Source: an uncultured Cyclobacteriaceae bacterium (GTDB lineage: Bacteria > Bacteroidota > Bacteroidia > Cytophagales > Cyclobacteriaceae). Taken from it: a stretch of 64,000 nt of DNA. Below the pieces are notes generated by a model. That model was not told the DNA's origin, did not search any database, and saw nothing but the letters and a program-made list of their open reading frames with translations. The stretch covers positions 101,687 through 165,686 of the forward strand of contig CAKZRQ010000051.1 of the NCBI GenBank assembly GCA_937146645.1, given 5' to 3'. Below are positions 19,222 through 27,931 of the stretch, one piece after another. Positions within the stretch are counted from its first letter, which is position 1. Each line of letters starts with the position of its first letter. A program made the translations under genes and the position numbers.

Positions 19222-20262
19222 TTAATTGAATCTATTGATCATCAACATTCCTTGATCTTGAAATTCACCAAGGTTTGGAAGGGCCTCGACCGCTTGATCC
19301 AAGCTTATGGAAGATCCTATTAGCTTTTGAGGCTTGAGTTTCCCAATATTGATCATTTCAATCATTTCCGGATAGGCGTGAGCTTGCATTCCATGACTTC
19401 CAAGGATTTCTAACTCATTGGCTACGACCAGATGCATAGGAATTTCAGGGTTAGCCTCATCGCCGGCTAATAAACCTATTTGAATATGCTTTCCTCTTTT
19501 TTGAAGAGATGCAACAGAATTCCAACTCGTAACCTTGCTTCCAAGTGCATCAATGGAGACATGTGCTCCACCTTTTGTGATTTCATGAATCGACTCGGGA
19601 ACATTTTTGAAAGCACCGTTTATTGTGAAATTTGCTCCGGCAGCTTTGGCCATAGCCAATTTATCTTCAGAAATATCGACTGCAATCACTATAGCTCCTA
19701 AAGCAGTTGCGATCATAATGGCTGACAGGCCAACACCTCCGCACCCATGAACTGCCACAAATTCTCCTCCTTTTACCTTTCCCTGTGCCACCACACCACG
19801 GTATGAAGTAGCAAATCGGCAACCCAGAGCAGCGGCAGCGTCAAAGCTGATTTCATCGGAAAGCTCAATCAAATTGGTGTCCGCTCTAAATACTGCTACA
19901 TATTCTGCAAAAGAGCCCCAATGTGTGAAGCCTGGCTGAAATTGAAAATCACATATTTGTTGGTTTCCGCTTTGACAAGTGGGACAAGTACCACACGCGC
20001 AGACAAATGGTGCAGTGACTCGATCCCCTACTTTCCAGTTTTTGACCTCACTTCCAACCTCTGCAATCACTCCTGAAAATTCATGTCCCGGGACATGGGG
20101 CAGAGCAATATCGTGATCATGACCCATCCATCCATGCCAGTCACTTCTGCAAAGTCCAGTTGATTTAACCTCTAAAATCACCCCATCTTTTGAGCAATCA
20201 GGATCATTTACCCTTGATACTTTTGGCTTCTGACGGAACTGCTCTACGAGTAAGGCCTTCAT
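19222..20262 (-). CDS. Zinc-dependent alcohol dehydrogenase (MDR family)
   Basis: A 346-residue medium-chain dehydrogenase that oxidises an alcohol or polyol with NAD(P). Catalytic-zinc residues are Cys38 (in GLCRSDWHG) and the His60-Glu61 pair (in PGHEFSG). Structural-zinc cysteines are at 90, 93, 96 and 104. The Rossmann motif [13 protein letters not shown] is near 170. The sequence [12 protein letters not shown] and the dense cysteine set are typical of the sorbitol/threonine-dehydrogenase-like branch. It lies 12 bases after the ADP-ribosylglycohydrolase-like gene and one base before the Gfo/Idh gene, which suggests two successive oxidations of one substrate, although that is inference. 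Confidence 0.92.
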   Translation of the reverse strand: MKALLVEQFRQKPKVSRVNDPDCSKDGVILEVKSTGLCRSDWHGWMGHDHDIALPHVPGHEFSGVIAEVGSEVKNWKVGDRVTAPFVCACGTCPTCQSGNQQICDFQFQPGFTHWGSFAEYVAVFRADTNLIELSDEISFDAAAALGCRFATSYRGVVAQGKVKGGEFVAVHGCGGVGLSAIMIATALGAIVIAVDISEDKLAMAKAAGANFTINGAFKNVPESIHEITKGGAHVSIDALGSKVTSWNSVASLQKRGKHIQIGLLAGDEANPEIPMHLVVANELEILGSHGMQAHAYPEMIEMINIGKLKPQKLIGSSISLDQAVEALPNLGEFQDQGMLMINRFN

Positions 20263-20274
20263 GCGTTTTATAAA

Positions 20275-21663
20275 TTAATTCTCAGGGATATACCAAACAT
20301 CCTTTACAAGGTCAACCCCACCTTCCATGCGTTCCTGAACCATTCGGTCAACAATGAAGACTCCTGTCTGAGCCATATTTTCAAACGAATCTATTCCATC
20401 ATTAGGGAAACCTCCACGAGTCCGATGAATATTAAATGTTTCTGAAAGGTCCGTTCCAAAGGCTTTTTCTACACCCTCCTTACCTATCATAAATCCCAGT
20501 AAACCGCCCCAGGTAGCCGTAGGATTATCCGAATCCCAGCCAGCCAAAACACCAATTTTTATTGTTTCTACTAAATCTCCTTCTCCATAAAATAAACTCA
20601 CCATACTTGCGCCAAAATTGATGCCTCCGGCAAAGCAGCCATGACAAACCGGGTCTTTTTCATACCAGTCATATCCAGCCTCCTGATTGATTTGATACTT
20701 AATGTGTAAGCTATCTCTTGTTGTTTCCCAGGCCACTCCTTCTTCATAACTCTTCTTCACGAAATCATACATGCTGGCTACAGCAGAGCCGTCCGGTAAA
20801 GTTTTTCTTCCTTCTTCAGCAAGCCACATCACTTGATCTTTCATGGACTGACTTTGATCGACTGAAGCTGCCAGCGAATACATGGTCACGTAAAACTGAG
20901 CAGCCCATTCGGCATTTTCTCTCGCTGTGGTTCTAATTGGAAGTTCTGCGATTTCCCTAGCTAGTTCAGGCTTGGTCGGCGCAAAGAAACCAAAGATTTC
21001 CGTGGTGAGTTGAGCATCGATCATTTCGTAATCTTTGTTGTTTTCAGGATCACTTGTCGCTGGAGGCACAAGGCCTTGTTCTCTCATCAAATCATGCGCA
21101 GTTTGATTGGAAACCCAGAGATAGTTTTCAGGCGTTTCACCGTCATCAGCTCTGAATGGGGTGTTTTCATCAGAGTAGATATGCTCCATCCAGCCATCCT
21201 TAATCTGCTCTCCTGAAAGCTGAGTGGTCTGGTTGGTATACATAAGCCATTGATAGATATATTCTATATCTGTGTCATCATCAGCTCCCCAGGGCTCGCC
21301 ACCTTTAGTGAGAACAAAATCTATGGTTCTCTCTTGAGCAGATTCTTCCCAAATAGCGGGTCCATCGGGACCGCCCCATGCTTCTCGAGTATAAAATCCC
21401 GCTCCTTTTCCATTGATTCCTTCACCCCCGATCTTGTCCATTTCTGTGACTAATCCAGTCCAGTTTGCAATGCATTGGGCCAGCCAAAAGCCGTAAAGTT
21501 TATCCGCATATTCTGATCTTGAAATCACTAGGTCGTTTTCACCCGGGCTGTAATCTGCGTAGTTCAAGTTTGGGTCTTTTGCTCCGGTTATTTCTTCTTT
21601 AGGGGCCTCACAGGCCAAAGCCAATGCGTATATCAAAAGGAGTGAGGTGATTTTACTTTTCAT
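20275..21663 (-). CDS. ADP-ribosylglycohydrolase-fold lipoprotein
   Basis: A 462-residue lipoprotein with lipobox Cys18 (ALALAC). The ADP-ribosylglycohydrolase fold (PF03747) is supported by its metal-binding motifs: GADDDTDIEYIYQWL at about residues 125-140 and GWDSDNPTATWGGLLGFMIG near 370-390. These correspond to the Asp-Asp-Thr-Asp and Asp-x-Asp-N/T pairs that coordinate two Mg ions. Known cytosolic members remove ADP-ribose from proteins. An exported, lipid-anchored form next to sugar oxidoreductases more likely cleaves a glycosidic or N-glycosidic bond in a nutrient. That is inference, and the substrate is open. Confidence 0.82.
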   Translation of the reverse strand: MKSKITSLLLIYALALACEAPKEEITGAKDPNLNYADYSPGENDLVISRSEYADKLYGFWLAQCIANWTGLVTEMDKIGGEGINGKGAGFYTREAWGGPDGPAIWEESAQERTIDFVLTKGGEPWGADDDTDIEYIYQWLMYTNQTTQLSGEQIKDGWMEHIYSDENTPFRADDGETPENYLWVSNQTAHDLMREQGLVPPATSDPENNKDYEMIDAQLTTEIFGFFAPTKPELAREIAELPIRTTARENAEWAAQFYVTMYSLAASVDQSQSMKDQVMWLAEEGRKTLPDGSAVASMYDFVKKSYEEGVAWETTRDSLHIKYQINQEAGYDWYEKDPVCHGCFAGGINFGASMVSLFYGEGDLVETIKIGVLAGWDSDNPTATWGGLLGFMIGKEGVEKAFGTDLSETFNIHRTRGGFPNDGIDSFENMAQTGVFIVDRMVQERMEGGVDLVKDVWYIPEN

Positions 21664-21680
21664 GCTTCAGGGTTTTGGTT

Positions 21681-22715
21681 TTATTTATAATTCAGCCAAT
21701 CCGCAGCGGGTTGGGGATCAGTCATAAATTCACCCACAAATTCGCGAACAGGAATCAATCCGTTCTCACTATTTGTCAGGTAAATTACCGCATCTTTGGT
21801 TTCAATATTTGCTGTGAAATAGCCTCTAAAAGTCCAATTATCTCCCCATTGGAAAATCTGAGGACCCCCTTCGGTCATCTGTATGCCAACTCCTAGTCCC
21901 CAAAAAATCTTTGGTTCATCTTCTTTAGGTTGGGTGGTTTTCACAGGAGTAAACATAAGCTCTCGTGTCTCATCTGAAATGGCGTCCCCAGACATCAAAG
22001 CGATAAGAAACTTACCATAATCTCCAGCTGTGGTTTGCAAAGAAGCGGCTGCATTTTCCTGGCTAATTCTGTTCTTCTCTCGAGAAACCCCATTCTTTCG
22101 ATAAGAAATGCTGTAGTTGTCTTCGAACTCAGGGCAAAAAACGTAGCTGGAGCGGGTCATTCCCAAGGGACCGAATACATATTCCTGAGCGATTTCATCG
22201 AGGCGTTTCTGCTTTAAATGCTCTACCACTCGCTGCAACCAAACATAACCCTCGCCGGAATAGCTGTATTTCTCACCAGGTTCGAATAAGAATTTGAGCT
22301 TCTTTTTTCTCCAATTCGGCAAACCACTTGTATGGCTCAGAATCATTTTGGCGGTGACGCCAAGGTGTCTCTTTTCATTAGCAACATCCGGATACTCGTA
22401 ATATTCATGAAGAGGTCGATCCAAGTCTATCGTGCCCTCATCGACCAACTGCATCACAATGTAGGCGAAAATCGGCTTGCTTAAGGATGCCGCTGAAAAG
22501 ACCGTTTCCTGGTCCACGACTTCAGAATCATTCTTCTTGCCCTGACCTGTTTCAAGATTGATTTCTCCAGATTTCACATAGGTCAAAGAAATCCCGGGGA
22601 TTTCATTCTCCTCCATAATCTCTGCGAGTTCAACCACTTCATTTAAGCCTTGCGAAGCCGCTTCTCCAACAAAACCAAAGAGAAGTAGAATCACTAGAAA
22701 TTTGAGCTCATTCAT
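21681..22715 (-). CDS. Secreted serine hydrolase, beta-lactamase-like
   Basis: A 344-residue exported enzyme of the PF00144 family and the first gene of a four-gene operon. Residues 1-21 look like a signal. The active-site S-x-x-K motif is SLSK in FSAASLSKPIFAY, near residue 76. The second motif is in EKYSYSGEGYVWLQ. The third, usually H/K-x-G, appears as the FQWGDNWTFRGY region near the C-terminus. It is shorter than the copy at 5.4 kb and not close to it in sequence. It probably hydrolyses an ester or a D-amino-acid peptide in the periplasm. The gap to the next gene is 17 bases. Confidence 0.85.
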   Translation of the reverse strand: MNELKFLVILLLFGFVGEAASQGLNEVVELAEIMEENEIPGISLTYVKSGEINLETGQGKKNDSEVVDQETVFSAASLSKPIFAYIVMQLVDEGTIDLDRPLHEYYEYPDVANEKRHLGVTAKMILSHTSGLPNWRKKKLKFLFEPGEKYSYSGEGYVWLQRVVEHLKQKRLDEIAQEYVFGPLGMTRSSYVFCPEFEDNYSISYRKNGVSREKNRISQENAAASLQTTAGDYGKFLIALMSGDAISDETRELMFTPVKTTQPKEDEPKIFWGLGVGIQMTEGGPQIFQWGDNWTFRGYFTANIETKDAVIYLTNSENGLIPVREFVGEFMTDPQPAADWLNYK

Positions 22716-22848
22716 TTATGCGTTGGGTTTAGTTTTTCTGAATTTAAGGGTTTTAGTCAAGGACATTTCGAACGTAGGGAAAAATCTCTAGATCCTTCCA
22801 TTCTAGCCCTCAGCTTAGCTTTTTCCGAAACGACTGAAAAAGTTTCTA

Positions 22849-22872
22849 GTGGTTTGTGAAGACACAAACCAC
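22849..22872. repeat. Small hairpin repeat (GTGGTTTGTG family)
   Basis: A perfect palindrome with 10-bp arms, GTGGTTTGTG and CACAAACCAC, around an AAGA loop. The same element, with small changes, occurs at 30864-30887 and 31982-32005. A broken copy is at 27615-27638, and a shorter relative with a GAGA loop is at 27899-27914. Here it sits 23 bases after the stop of the DinB-like gene, but it has no T tract, so it is a repeat rather than a clear terminator. Confidence 0.8.
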
Positions 22873-22894
22873 GGCTGGAGTGGAAATTGCGCCT

Positions 22895-23407
22895 TTACCG
22901 CCACCATCCATTTTGTTTCCTGATAAAAACCATTTGCCCGGTATGATAAGCATTATGAGAGGCAATGTTGGCCAGGGTGGCAGCCCAACCCTTCATTTGC
23001 TCAGGATTCAAATCTCTACTTACCTCTTCAATCCCAGTAAGAATTTGATCAAGTCTTCCAGCTAATTCTCCAAAATCATCCTCGCTGTACGCTGTGAAAG
23101 TAGCATCATTATTTCCATCGAATTGAGGGACTTCTTCGCCTTTCATTGCTTTGAGCATTCGCTCATTCCAAAATACCAGATGCGAGACCAATTCCGCGAT
23201 GGAGTGATCGACTGAATTGCCCTTGAAACTGGCTTGCTCATCTGTCAGGCCATCCACGGCCACAGAAATAGGAGGGAACCAATTTTCCTGATTGTGAGAA
23301 AAAACAATGTTTTGTTCCAAAAGGGGTTGAACTTCCTGTGCTTTTAATTGCTGAGAGGTGCAAAGGCAGGCAAATAGCATTAACCCCAAAAAAGTTAGCT
23401 TCTTCAT
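22895..23407 (-). CDS. Exported DinB-superfamily protein
   Basis: A 170-residue four-helix-bundle protein of the DinB/YfiT group, which usually binds one metal ion through three His and often acts as a thiol-dependent transferase. Candidate ligands are the His in FSHNQENWF (about 39), in ELVSHLVFWNERM (about 72) and in ASHNAYHTGQMVFI (about 150-154). A signal peptide (MKKLTFLGLMLFACLC, with possible cleavage after KAQ) marks it as secreted, unlike most cytoplasmic members. It lies about 80 bases downstream of the S9 peptidase gene on the same strand. Its role is unknown. Confidence 0.8.
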   Translation of the reverse strand: MKKLTFLGLMLFACLCTSQQLKAQEVQPLLEQNIVFSHNQENWFPPISVAVDGLTDEQASFKGNSVDHSIAELVSHLVFWNERMLKAMKGEEVPQFDGNNDATFTAYSEDDFGELAGRLDQILTGIEEVSRDLNPEQMKGWAATLANIASHNAYHTGQMVFIRKQNGWWR

Positions 23408-23488
23408 GATAGTGTTAGGTTTAGTGTCTCTGAAGGTAAGTTTTTTCCATCTTTCTTCTTCAGTATCAACCTAATCCTTCAAATCCAA

Positions 23489-26287
23489 TCACTTCCATTT
23501 AGGAAGCATTCGCTCATCTTCATCATCAGAAGGAATATATGGCAAGCCTTCTGTCATCCATTGCTTTGCTTCAGCACCTTTCAGATGATGATCGAAATAC
23601 TCTTTTAGTCGGTTTTGGATATCAAGTCGGTTACCCTCCTTTCTCAACCCATGTCCTTCTCCTCGATAGGAGAGAAAAACCACCGGCTTTTGCAAATACC
23701 TGAGTATACTGTAAAACCCATAAGAATGCTCCCACTGTACGACTTTGTCAGCGGTGCCGTGAAAGAGTAAAAGAGGAGTATCCATGGTGGCAGCATTGAA
23801 AACTGGAGATTCTGAAATATACATTTCGGTGTTTGAAGTGGGGTCAGTTCCAAGTCTGCCCTGACCTGTCATGTAGTAATCCTGCTCATTGCTACCATCT
23901 CTCACGATATCCAGATTAAAGCCTTGCACCAAATTACTGACCCCTGCACCAGCTGCTATCGCAGCAAATTTATTCTCCTGCGTAGACATATACATTCCGC
24001 AGTGCCCACCGAAGCTAAACCCTTCATAACCAATTCTATCCGCATCCACATATCCGAGCTCGATGACCTTTTCAATCGCGGCATCAATACATTCGTGCAT
24101 GTCTGAGTGAGGGGTGCCAACATTAAAATGGATATCGGGTCTCAAAAACAAATAGCCTTCAGAGACATAAAGCATTTCAGGAACGGTAGCACCATTCAAA
24201 TATGGGATCGTGTAATTGTATCGGCTGTCTGATAACTTTTCATAAGAGTAAACGATCATAGGAAGTTTATCACCTGCTTCATATCCATCTGGAATACTAA
24301 GCACTCCTTGAAGAGGGACTCCATCATCATTTTGATAGTCAAGCAGAATTCGATTCCCCCACTTGAATTGCTCTTGTTGCGGGTTGGTATCGGTGATTTT
24401 CCGAGGATTTTCGAAAGCTGAATTGCTTAAATGAGCCTCCGGATAATACTCGAAGTCTCCCTTTAAAAAGACAATAGCTTCCGAATCTTCGCTTTTAGTG
24501 ATTGATGCCCCTCGATATGGAGCCGAATAGGATTGGGCCCCATAAATGAGCTCAGTAAGCGAATTATTCTGCAAGTTGAAGTATCCTGATTCTTTGGTTT
24601 TTGGGTCAAAGCCATACAAGAAATTCCTTTCAGATAGATCGATATATCTGTCCTCGATTTCTTCTTCATAGGCGAATGAATAATCTTCCAAACGATAGCG
24701 AATCGAATCTCTGGTACTGAGACTTCCCGTTAGGTTAGTTAAGGTATTGCCTCCCTCGGTCGGCAAAAGCCAAAGGTCATATTTGTGCTGAACCAAAACT
24801 GAATTTTGGTCTTTCACCCATCCAAGGATTCCGTAATCGGGTGAAAATCCAAATAGATCATAGTCTTCATCTACAAAAGAAATATCCAATCCTTCGGTGA
24901 TATTCCTTTTCGAATCACTTGCAAATTCATATAGCCAATAGTCCTTTCCATCCCACATGATGATCTCTTCTCCATCGGGCGAGAATTCTAAGCCAGAGCT
25001 ATAAAAAGAGGCATACTTTTCCTCGATCAAATTTCTCTCACCAGTATTGAGATTGACTCGGTAAAGGTCATTTTTTGTGACGTCCCAATCTGAGATATAT
25101 TCCCTATTGTCTCTTCCGATGGCCCAGGTATCCGTTCCTTCAGGGTAGAGAATATTTTGCATGGATTTATCCGTTAGCTGGATTAGTTTTTTGGAATCCG
25201 GGAAAAAGACAGCATCAAATACCTCATTATCCTCATCGTCATATTCCATGATGCGTTCGGAAAGAAGCTTCTTATCCTTCCAATGCCATACCTGAACGCT
25301 TGAATCATCATTGATCAAGCTATCTGCTCCAGTTTCTTTTTCTGAATAATCTTTGATCTTTACAAATAGACGATCCCCACTGTTACTCCAGGTGATATCT
25401 CCCAATCCCTTTTCGACAGTAAATCCCATGTTTTCAGCCAGTCCTTCAATTTCCTCAAAAGGATATTCAATAACTTCAATTCCATCAGAGCCTATTCCCC
25501 TGATTATCAAAACACTAATAGTTGTCTCGTCTATCTCTCCATCTTCTGTTTCATATTTAAAGGCAGCTAATGAGGCTTTGTCCTTAGACCAAGACAATTG
25601 GGAATAGTTAAAATTTCCTGATTCCAAGGAACGGGTGATCATCCTAGCAGGATCATAGAGATAAATACCATTGCCTCTTTTGTCCTCAGAAGAGATAGTG
25701 TAAGCAATTAAATCCGATGACTTATCTATCAAATATTCCCCAATATTCCCAATGTAATGCTCCCTTCTATTTTCCAGATCATAGATCAAAAGACTGCTTT
25801 TGTCACTCGTGACAAAGAAATTCTTATCCTCAAGAAAGCGGTAGGAGGCACTGGATTCATATTCCACAGTGAACCCTGATTCCAAATGTTTCAACTCGAT
25901 CTTAGTCTCTTCCTCGTCATCAGATTCTGTGTCAATCCGATAGGCAATCCAATCTGAGGCTGAAGAAAATGCTGGACTGCTGCCATCCGGGACTTGGTAT
26001 TTCATCCCATCCGAGACGCTGCAGATATAAAGAACATCAGTTTGATTTTCCTCACCGAAGTATTTTTCAGCTTCTTTCTGAGCAAGGGTGTCTCTCTTCG
26101 GGTCTGGCTCGTCAAAAAGGCTGTATGACTTAGTATACCATAAACCGTCATCGGATAGGGTAACTGAGTTCGTTCGCCATTCCCTCACATCACTGAAAGT
26201 CAATGGCCTTTTATCGCCTTGACCGAGAAGATCATGAATCTGAAAGATGCAAAATAGCAGGATGCTGAGTTTAAAAATTGTTCTCAT
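23489..26287 (-). CDS. Secreted S9-family prolyl-oligopeptidase-like peptidase
   Basis: A 932-residue exported serine peptidase with an N-terminal beta-propeller and a C-terminal alpha/beta hydrolase. The signal peptide covers about residues 1-22. The propeller region is Asp/Glu/Ser-rich with DPP-like repeats. The catalytic residues read as Ser758 (in YEGFSFGGHCG), Asp847 (in HGTADKVVQ) and His879 (in YRGEGHGLRK). The Gly-x-Ser-x-Gly-Gly motif fits the S9 family. Such enzymes cleave short peptides in the periplasm or outside. It sits between the COG0523 GTPase (44 bases) and the DinB-like gene on the same strand, so the three may form an operon. Confidence 0.9.
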   Translation of the reverse strand: MRTIFKLSILLFCIFQIHDLLGQGDKRPLTFSDVREWRTNSVTLSDDGLWYTKSYSLFDEPDPKRDTLAQKEAEKYFGEENQTDVLYICSVSDGMKYQVPDGSSPAFSSASDWIAYRIDTESDDEEETKIELKHLESGFTVEYESSASYRFLEDKNFFVTSDKSSLLIYDLENRREHYIGNIGEYLIDKSSDLIAYTISSEDKRGNGIYLYDPARMITRSLESGNFNYSQLSWSKDKASLAAFKYETEDGEIDETTISVLIIRGIGSDGIEVIEYPFEEIEGLAENMGFTVEKGLGDITWSNSGDRLFVKIKDYSEKETGADSLINDDSSVQVWHWKDKKLLSERIMEYDDEDNEVFDAVFFPDSKKLIQLTDKSMQNILYPEGTDTWAIGRDNREYISDWDVTKNDLYRVNLNTGERNLIEEKYASFYSSGLEFSPDGEEIIMWDGKDYWLYEFASDSKRNITEGLDISFVDEDYDLFGFSPDYGILGWVKDQNSVLVQHKYDLWLLPTEGGNTLTNLTGSLSTRDSIRYRLEDYSFAYEEEIEDRYIDLSERNFLYGFDPKTKESGYFNLQNNSLTELIYGAQSYSAPYRGASITKSEDSEAIVFLKGDFEYYPEAHLSNSAFENPRKITDTNPQQEQFKWGNRILLDYQNDDGVPLQGVLSIPDGYEAGDKLPMIVYSYEKLSDSRYNYTIPYLNGATVPEMLYVSEGYLFLRPDIHFNVGTPHSDMHECIDAAIEKVIELGYVDADRIGYEGFSFGGHCGMYMSTQENKFAAIAAGAGVSNLVQGFNLDIVRDGSNEQDYYMTGQGRLGTDPTSNTEMYISESPVFNAATMDTPLLLFHGTADKVVQWEHSYGFYSILRYLQKPVVFLSYRGEGHGLRKEGNRLDIQNRLKEYFDHHLKGAEAKQWMTEGLPYIPSDDEDERMLPKWK

Positions 26288-26331
26288 TTGAATGGATTAA
26301 CTGGGTTGAAAAGAGTTAATTCTGAAGGAAT

Positions 26332-27537
26332 TTAATCACCGACTTTCACGATAGTCTTCGGCCATGGATCACTGAATTTTTCGCCTTGCTTCCAAAGATC
26401 TATTTCATCTTCAGTTAGAAAGCAGGATTTCAAGGCATCTGTAAATCGATCCACATGGCCAGCGTCACCGATTACTGTCAGATCACATCTCCGGTCTCCA
26501 AACCTTCCTTTCTCCTCTTTGAGCATTTCCTTCAACTGCTCAATCTCGGTTTCCAAAAGGCCATTATTCGGATCTTCTAATATTCCAGCTCTCCAGGAAC
26601 CAATGACTTCCAGGTTAATTCCACCTGCTGCTTGGTTCCAAAGAAGGGAAAGCTTATCCCGGCTTGCCAGCCAAAAGAAACCTTTGCTTCTATAGATTCG
26701 CTGATCTAGATATTTATGACAGACATCCCAAAGTCTCTGGGGATGAAATGGCCGATCATCCTTGATCACCCGAGTTTCTAAGTTGTAAGGCCTGTTTTCC
26801 TTTTCTTCAGCTTCGATTTCAGGTTTCAGCTCCTCAATCAAGCGGCCAACCTTGTGGTAGTCATAATCTTCCAGCTCAAATAGAGATTCGATCTTTAGCT
26901 TGCCGAAAACCACCGAATGAGTCGTGGCAAAAGGATTGATATTCTGAATGTAGGAGGCGATTACAGGCAACTTATCCTGAGGAATTCTATCCGTTTTGGT
27001 GAGAATCAAATGGCTGCAAAACATGATTTGTTCTACGAGTAAGCTAACCGTATTCCTAATTCCTTGTGCCAGATTTTTCTGCATTTCAGGTACCAGATTT
27101 TTTCCATACTCATAGTCATGAGCCAGCATCAAACTATCTACCATTACAAAAACTCCGGTAAGTCTTACTTCTTCATGACCCTTAAAATACTCTACTAATG
27201 GCATAGGGTGGCAACTCCCAGAAGTCTCGATGATTATGAGCTCAGGATCTTGATTGAACATTAATTTTTTCAGTGCCGAATCCAGTTTGTGAAGTCCCAT
27301 TTTACTGCTCAAAACACAATCATTAATGGACTCAAGGATGTGGCTATTATGCTCCACAGATTCGCTGGCCCCGATCAACTCCCCATCCACATCCAACTCA
27401 CTCATGTCATTCACAATCGCCCTCACTTCTATATTTTTCTTTTTGGCCTGGGAGAGCAGCTTTCTGAAGAGAGTGGTTTTGCCAGATCCCAGAAATCCGT
27501 TTAAAATGACTACCGGAACTTTGGTTTGTGAGCTCAT
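26332..27537 (-). CDS. COG0523/CobW-family GTPase lacking the CxCC motif
   Basis: A 401-residue G3E GTPase of the metallochaperone type. I chose the ATG at 27537 (MSSQTKVPVVIL) because the 42 residues upstream lack family sequence. Walker A is GFLGSGKTT at 14-22, the Walker B-like segment is IIIETSGSCHPMP and the base-specificity motif is LTKTD. At residues 72-77, where family members usually have G-C-x-C-C for metal transfer, this protein has NDCVLSS with a single Cys74. A Cys-His in SCHPMP may be an alternative ligand. The C-terminal CobW_C-like domain (about 290-395) is present. Without CxCC its metal partner is uncertain; zinc or cobalt would be the default for the family. Confidence 0.85.
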   Translation of the reverse strand: MSSQTKVPVVILNGFLGSGKTTLFRKLLSQAKKKNIEVRAIVNDMSELDVDGELIGASESVEHNSHILESINDCVLSSKMGLHKLDSALKKLMFNQDPELIIIETSGSCHPMPLVEYFKGHEEVRLTGVFVMVDSLMLAHDYEYGKNLVPEMQKNLAQGIRNTVSLLVEQIMFCSHLILTKTDRIPQDKLPVIASYIQNINPFATTHSVVFGKLKIESLFELEDYDYHKVGRLIEELKPEIEAEEKENRPYNLETRVIKDDRPFHPQRLWDVCHKYLDQRIYRSKGFFWLASRDKLSLLWNQAAGGINLEVIGSWRAGILEDPNNGLLETEIEQLKEMLKEEKGRFGDRRCDLTVIGDAGHVDRFTDALKSCFLTEDEIDLWKQGEKFSDPWPKTIVKVGD

Positions 27538-27931
27538 GAAGGTGGATTGAGTAGTAGAAAAAATTAATGTTCTTAAGTATGAACAAGGTACTGTGGATAG
27601 GGGATTAATCAAAAGTGGTTTGTGAAGACACAATCCAAGGCGTTTTAGTAAAAATCTGGTCACTCTGACCTTCGATCTAAAGTTTGATCCGAATTGAATT
27701 CTGCGGGTGGGTGGTCATCCCGATGGCTATCGGGACGGACCATGCGATAGCCGTGCGCGAAGAAGCTTTGCCGTTACTTGATTTTTTGGTGCTTTTGTAT
27801 CAAGGCAAGAGCACGTAAAAGAACAATTTTTCACCCGTCCAATTATGCGATTTTGGGCTTTAGTGAAGACAGTGGCTACTTCTGAGGGTTGGTGATGGTC
27901 CGTGGAGACACGGATCAAGAACATAATATTA
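27538..27931. repeat. Repeat-bearing intergenic region with a degraded class I element
   Basis: This 394-bp gap holds no supported gene. Positions 27691-27815 match the right half of the long repeats at 30.5 and 31.6 kb: the shared segments are TCTGCGGGTGGGTGGTC, a GGACCATGCGAT region, GAAGCTTTGCCG and the 28-bp motif at 27777-27804. An imperfect palindrome related to TCCCGATAGCTATCGGGA is at 27718-27735. A broken GTGGTTTGTG hairpin is at 27615-27638 and a small related hairpin at 27899-27914. It looks like an older, decayed copy. Confidence 0.75.
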
